In this document: in pieces, positions 61,552-64,000 of the stretch
Position numbering within the stretch: position 1 is the stretch's first letter
Layout of the letters: each line of letters begins with the position of its first letter
From: Paracoccus wurundjeri
GTDB lineage: Bacteria > Pseudomonadota > Alphaproteobacteria > Rhodobacterales > Rhodobacteraceae
Length of the DNA: 64,000 bases
NCBI RefSeq assembly: GCF_030678915.1
Contig: NZ_JAUUTZ010000002.1
Coordinates: forward strand, 186,001 to 250,000
Reading direction: 5' to 3'
The notes under the pieces: model-generated
Databases searched by the model: none
The model's input: the letters and a program-made list of their open reading frames with translations, nothing else
Told to the model about the DNA's origin: nothing
Translations under genes and position numbers: made by a program

Positions 61552-62604
61552 ATGCGTATAGCGCTCGCGATAGGAGATGCGGGGGGCGTTGGCCCGGAAC
61601 TGGCGGCAAAACTTCTGGCGCATGAGGATATGCGGGGCCGCGATGTGATCGTGGTTGGCGATGCCAGTATCCTGAGGATGGGCGCCGAACATGCGGGTGT
61701 TACGCTTGATCTGCCGGTCGTCCGGCCCGGAGATGATGTGCCTGCCGGACATGTGCTGATCGATCTGGCGAATTGCCCGGCTGACAGCGTAAAGCTGGGC
61801 GTGTCCAGCCCCGAAGCCGGCGCGGCCTCATTGCAGAACTTCGCCGCCGTGCTTCGCCTTGCCAGAGCCGGGATCGCCGATGCGGTGATGTTCACCCCTT
61901 ATAACAAGCATTCCATGCGGCTGGCCCGTCCCAGCTATGTCGATGAGATCGGTTTCATCGACATGGTGCTGGATGCCGAACGCAGTGGCCGCGAATTCAA
62001 CGTGTTGGACGAGGTCTGGAATGCCCGCGTGACCTCGCATATCCCGCTGAGCAAGGTCGCCGGGACACTCAGCACCGAGCGGATTCTGGGCAGCCTGCGC
62101 CTGACATCGGAAGTTATGGCCGGTGCAGGAAAACCCGGCGCGCGGATCGGCGTCGCGGCGTTGAACCCGCATGCGGGCGACGGCCGCAATTTCGGGCATG
62201 AGGATGAAGATATCATCGCCCCGGCAGTCGAGGCCGCCGTGGCCGAAGGCATTCCGGCCAAGGGTCCGATCCCGTCCGATACCGTTTTCGTGCGTGCCAC
62301 GCGCGGCGAGTTCGATGCCGTGCTGACCATGTATCACGATCAGGGCCAGATCGCGATGAAGCTGATTGGCTTCGACCGGGGAGTGACCCTGATCGCAGGC
62401 TATGGTTTCCCGATTGTGACGCCGGCGCATGGCACCGCTTTCGATATCGCGGGGCAGGGCAAGGCTGATCCGGGCGCAACCCTGACTGCGGCCCGGCTGG
62501 GCTGGGACCTGGCCAAATTGAACCCGGAACGCAGCGATATCGCACCATTGCCCGCAGGCTGGGCGACCGAGGAGGTCAAACCCAGCGCGATGGTGGCCGG
62601 ATAG
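61552..62604 (+). CDS. pdxA2: PdxA-family 4-phosphate dehydrogenase (PdxA2-like, sugar-acid type)
   Basis: The protein has 350 residues. Active-site metal His residues are in TSHIPLSKV (about 163), NPHAGDGRNFG (about 207) and TPAHGTAFDIAG (about 290), with YHDQGQIAMKL between them. The N-terminus IALAIGDAGGVGPEL replaces the usual GDPAGIGPE. PdxA makes pyridoxine precursor, while PdxA2 oxidises threonate- or erythronate-4-phosphate and decarboxylates it to dihydroxyacetone phosphate. Clustering with a kinase, isomerase and transporter points to the second role. The ATG at 61552 has GGAGG eight bases upstream. A dedicated four-carbon acid kinase (DUF1537) is not in the window. Confidence 0.83.
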   Translation: MRIALAIGDAGGVGPELAAKLLAHEDMRGRDVIVVGDASILRMGAEHAGVTLDLPVVRPGDDVPAGHVLIDLANCPADSVKLGVSSPEAGAASLQNFAAVLRLARAGIADAVMFTPYNKHSMRLARPSYVDEIGFIDMVLDAERSGREFNVLDEVWNARVTSHIPLSKVAGTLSTERILGSLRLTSEVMAGAGKPGARIGVAALNPHAGDGRNFGHEDEDIIAPAVEAAVAEGIPAKGPIPSDTVFVRATRGEFDAVLTMYHDQGQIAMKLIGFDRGVTLIAGYGFPIVTPAHGTAFDIAGQGKADPGATLTAARLGWDLAKLNPERSDIAPLPAGWATEEVKPSAMVAG

Positions 62605-62659
62605 GCTGCTATCCGGGGACCGTAATCTGTCAGAGGCGAACTCAGTGGAGGAGAAAACC

Positions 62660-63655
62660 ATGATCAAGACCAGGATTGCACTATTAACCGCGACTGCCGT
62701 GATGGTCGCAGCCCCGGCACTGGCCGATTGGGCGCCAAATCGCCCGATCGAATTCGTTGTTGCGTCGGGCGCCGGCGGCGGCACCGATAATTTTGCCCGT
62801 ACCATCCAGTCGGCATTGACCCGCAACGATATCGTGGATGCGCCGATGGTGGTGCTGAACAAGGGCGGAGGCTCGGGCGCCGAGGCGTTTCTTTATGCGC
62901 GCCAGAATGCCGGCGATCCGAACAAGCTGATTTTCGGCACGAATAATGTCTATCTGCTGCCATATGTGGCCAAGCTGGCCTATACGACCGAGGATCTGCA
63001 ACCTGTCGCCGCATTGGCGCTGGATGAATTCCTGGTCTGGGTCAAGGCGGACAGCCCCTATGAATCCATCACCGATCTGATCGATGCGGCCAAGGAAGCC
63101 CCCGGAACGATTACCTTCGGCGGCAGCCAGTCGAAGGATACCGATGAGACGCTGGTCGCTTTGATCGAGCAGGTTTCGGGCGCGGATTTCAAATATGTTC
63201 CCTTCAACGGTGGCGGCGAAACCGGTGTGCAGCTTGCCGGCGGCCATATCGCGGCGAATGTGAACAACCCGAACGAGAATATTGGTCAGTGGCAGGCCGG
63301 CGCGGTGCGCCCGCTCTGCGTCTTCTCGCCCGAGCGGATGGCGGAAAGCGAGCCGATCGGCGATGATATGGGCTGGCACGATATCCCGACCTGCAAGGAA
63401 GCCGGGCTGGATATCGAAAGCTACCAGATGCCGCGCACGGTGTGGCTGCCCAAGGATACGGATCCCGAGGTTGTGGCCTTCTATGAGGATGCCATGAAAA
63501 AGGTTGCCGAAACGCCGGAATGGCAGGATTACCTGACCAAGACCTCGCAGACTGGCGCCGTTCTGCTGGACGAGGAGCTTGCCTCCTTCATTCAGACGAA
63601 CGAGGACAACACGGTCAAGGTCTTCCAGGCGGAAGGCTGGACCGCGGCAGAGTAA
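62660..63655 (+). CDS. tctC: TTT transporter substrate-binding protein TctC (Bug family)
   Basis: The 331-residue protein has a signal peptide (MIKTRIALLTATAVMVAAP, ALA-D cleavage near 22). The Bug fold follows: IEFVVASGAGGGTDNFAR, VVLNKGGGSGAEAFLYA, FKYVPFNGGGETGVQLAGGHI and PRTVWLPKDTDPEVV. It differs clearly from the first TctC at 20720. The ATG at 62660 has GGAGG upstream. It follows the pdxA-like gene by 55 bases and likely imports that pathway's sugar acid. Confidence 0.9.
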   Translation: MIKTRIALLTATAVMVAAPALADWAPNRPIEFVVASGAGGGTDNFARTIQSALTRNDIVDAPMVVLNKGGGSGAEAFLYARQNAGDPNKLIFGTNNVYLLPYVAKLAYTTEDLQPVAALALDEFLVWVKADSPYESITDLIDAAKEAPGTITFGGSQSKDTDETLVALIEQVSGADFKYVPFNGGGETGVQLAGGHIAANVNNPNENIGQWQAGAVRPLCVFSPERMAESEPIGDDMGWHDIPTCKEAGLDIESYQMPRTVWLPKDTDPEVVAFYEDAMKKVAETPEWQDYLTKTSQTGAVLLDEELASFIQTNEDNTVKVFQAEGWTAAE

Positions 63656-63670
63656 AAATCACTGACCGAA

Positions 63671-63701
63671 GCAGGCCCGCGGGAAGCATCCGTGGGCCTG
63701 C
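63671..63701 (+). other. Hairpin between tctC and tctB
   Basis: GCAGGCCCGCGG (63671-63682) pairs with CCGTGGGCCTGC (63690-63701), 12 bases with one G-U. It follows the binding-protein stop by 15 bases and has no T tract, suggesting message stabilisation or partial attenuation. Confidence 0.55.
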
Positions 63702-63759
63702 CTGTTGGAATGGGGCAGGGTGATGAACTCCCCTGTCATGCAGGCGGAAAGGGAGAGCC

Positions 63760-64000
63760 ATGACCGTCAGACGTTTTCATGCCGAGGTCGGAACTGCCTT
63801 CGCGACAGCCGGGCTTGGCATCGCCGCCGTGACCGGCGCGGCAGGATTGGGCTTCGGTTGGGAAGAAAGCGGCCCGCAACCGGGATATTTCCCATTCTAT
63901 GTCGGGCTGATCCTGATCGGGGCGAGCCTGTGGAACCTCATACGGGCGTTCATGAAGCATCGCGCGGCGGTTTTGCATGAGCGCAACTCGGGCGAGATCG
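63760..64000 (+). CDS. tctB: TTT transporter small membrane subunit TctB, N-terminal part (runs off window)
   Basis: The frame is open from the ATG at 63760 to the window end (80 codons). GGGAGAG precedes the start. The first membrane helix spans about residues 12-30, and the signature SGPQPGYFPFYVGLILIGASLWN lies at about residues 37-59, matching TctB. It continues the operon of the TctC at 62660-63655; a tctA gene is expected beyond the edge. Confidence 0.85.
   Translation, partial: MTVRRFHAEVGTAFATAGLGIAAVTGAAGLGFGWEESGPQPGYFPFYVGLILIGASLWNLIRAFMKHRAAVLHERNSGEI

Noticed and set aside
1..64000. tRNA, rRNA, insertion sequences, integrases and toxin-antitoxin pairs
   Set aside because: I looked for them while reading, especially near the plasmid core, and found nothing I could support.

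Overview
The window is a GC-rich (roughly 60% or a little more) alphaproteobacterial segment that most resembles Rhodobacteraceae, probably Paracoccus. The reasons are the gene families present, the many TRAP/TTT solute transporters, an Xsc-Pta pair, and a plasmid backbone in the middle. A replication initiator (36403-37614, minus), a candidate origin (about 37620-38050) and a parA-parB pair (38131-40627) show that this is an extrachromosomal replicon (plasmid or chromid). The rest is almost wall-to-wall catabolic accessory gene sets, each with its own transporter and regulator. I see no rRNA, tRNA, CRISPR array, insertion sequence or transposase.

Layout. 1-1.7 kb: end of tcuA, and tcuB (tricarballylate oxidation to cis-aconitate). 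1.8-6.4 kb: a large Ig-repeat autotransporter broken by two one-base frameshifts. 6.9-15.5 kb: a cluster with a bacterial-luciferase-like monooxygenase, a CoA-transferase, a crotonase, a RibBX-like riboflavin enzyme, a flavin reductase, an MFS carrier, an AtoE-type short-chain acid carrier and a LysR regulator. 15.7-29.4 kb: two minus-strand operons (enolase-superfamily enzyme, acyl-CoA carboxylase carboxyltransferase and ADP-forming acyl-CoA synthetase; and biotin carrier plus biotin carboxylase) enclosing a plus-strand tctCBA-aconitase operon. A TrmB-like regulator lies next to them. The same palindrome, GTAGTTG-N6-CAACTAC, sits in the divergent promoter region and upstream of the biotin carrier gene. 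29.5-30.9 kb: a frameshifted MHS-type transporter.

31.1-36.2 kb: three unusual genes, a glycosyltransferase-like/hydrolase fusion, an FkbH-like HAD protein and a stand-alone hydrolase paralogue, perhaps for cell-surface or secondary-metabolite chemistry. 36.4-42.3 kb: plasmid replication and partition, plus a DUF1612/HTH protein. 42.5-49.6 kb: IclR regulator, MHS transporter, GMC dehydrogenase, Xsc and Pta, which fit isethionate (2-hydroxyethanesulfonate) degradation to sulfite and acetyl-CoA.

49.7-57.8 kb: RpiR regulator, TRAP transporter, glutamine-synthetase-like ligase, aldehyde dehydrogenase and iron alcohol dehydrogenase, consistent with catabolism of an amine or amino alcohol through a gamma-glutamyl intermediate. 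57.9-64 kb: GntR regulator, TIM-barrel isomerase, dihydroxyacetone-kinase-like enzyme, PdxA2-like dehydrogenase and the start of a second TTT transporter, consistent with sugar or four-carbon sugar-acid catabolism. A shared 13-bp element links its two transcription units.

The most interesting unexplained pieces are the TrmB-linked tricarboxylate/acyl-CoA-carboxylase regulon, the flavin-provisioned monooxygenase cluster, and the glycosyltransferase/hydrolase/FkbH trio. Three genes are broken by apparent one-base losses, each inside a short homopolymer, so sequencing error should be excluded before calling them pseudogenes.
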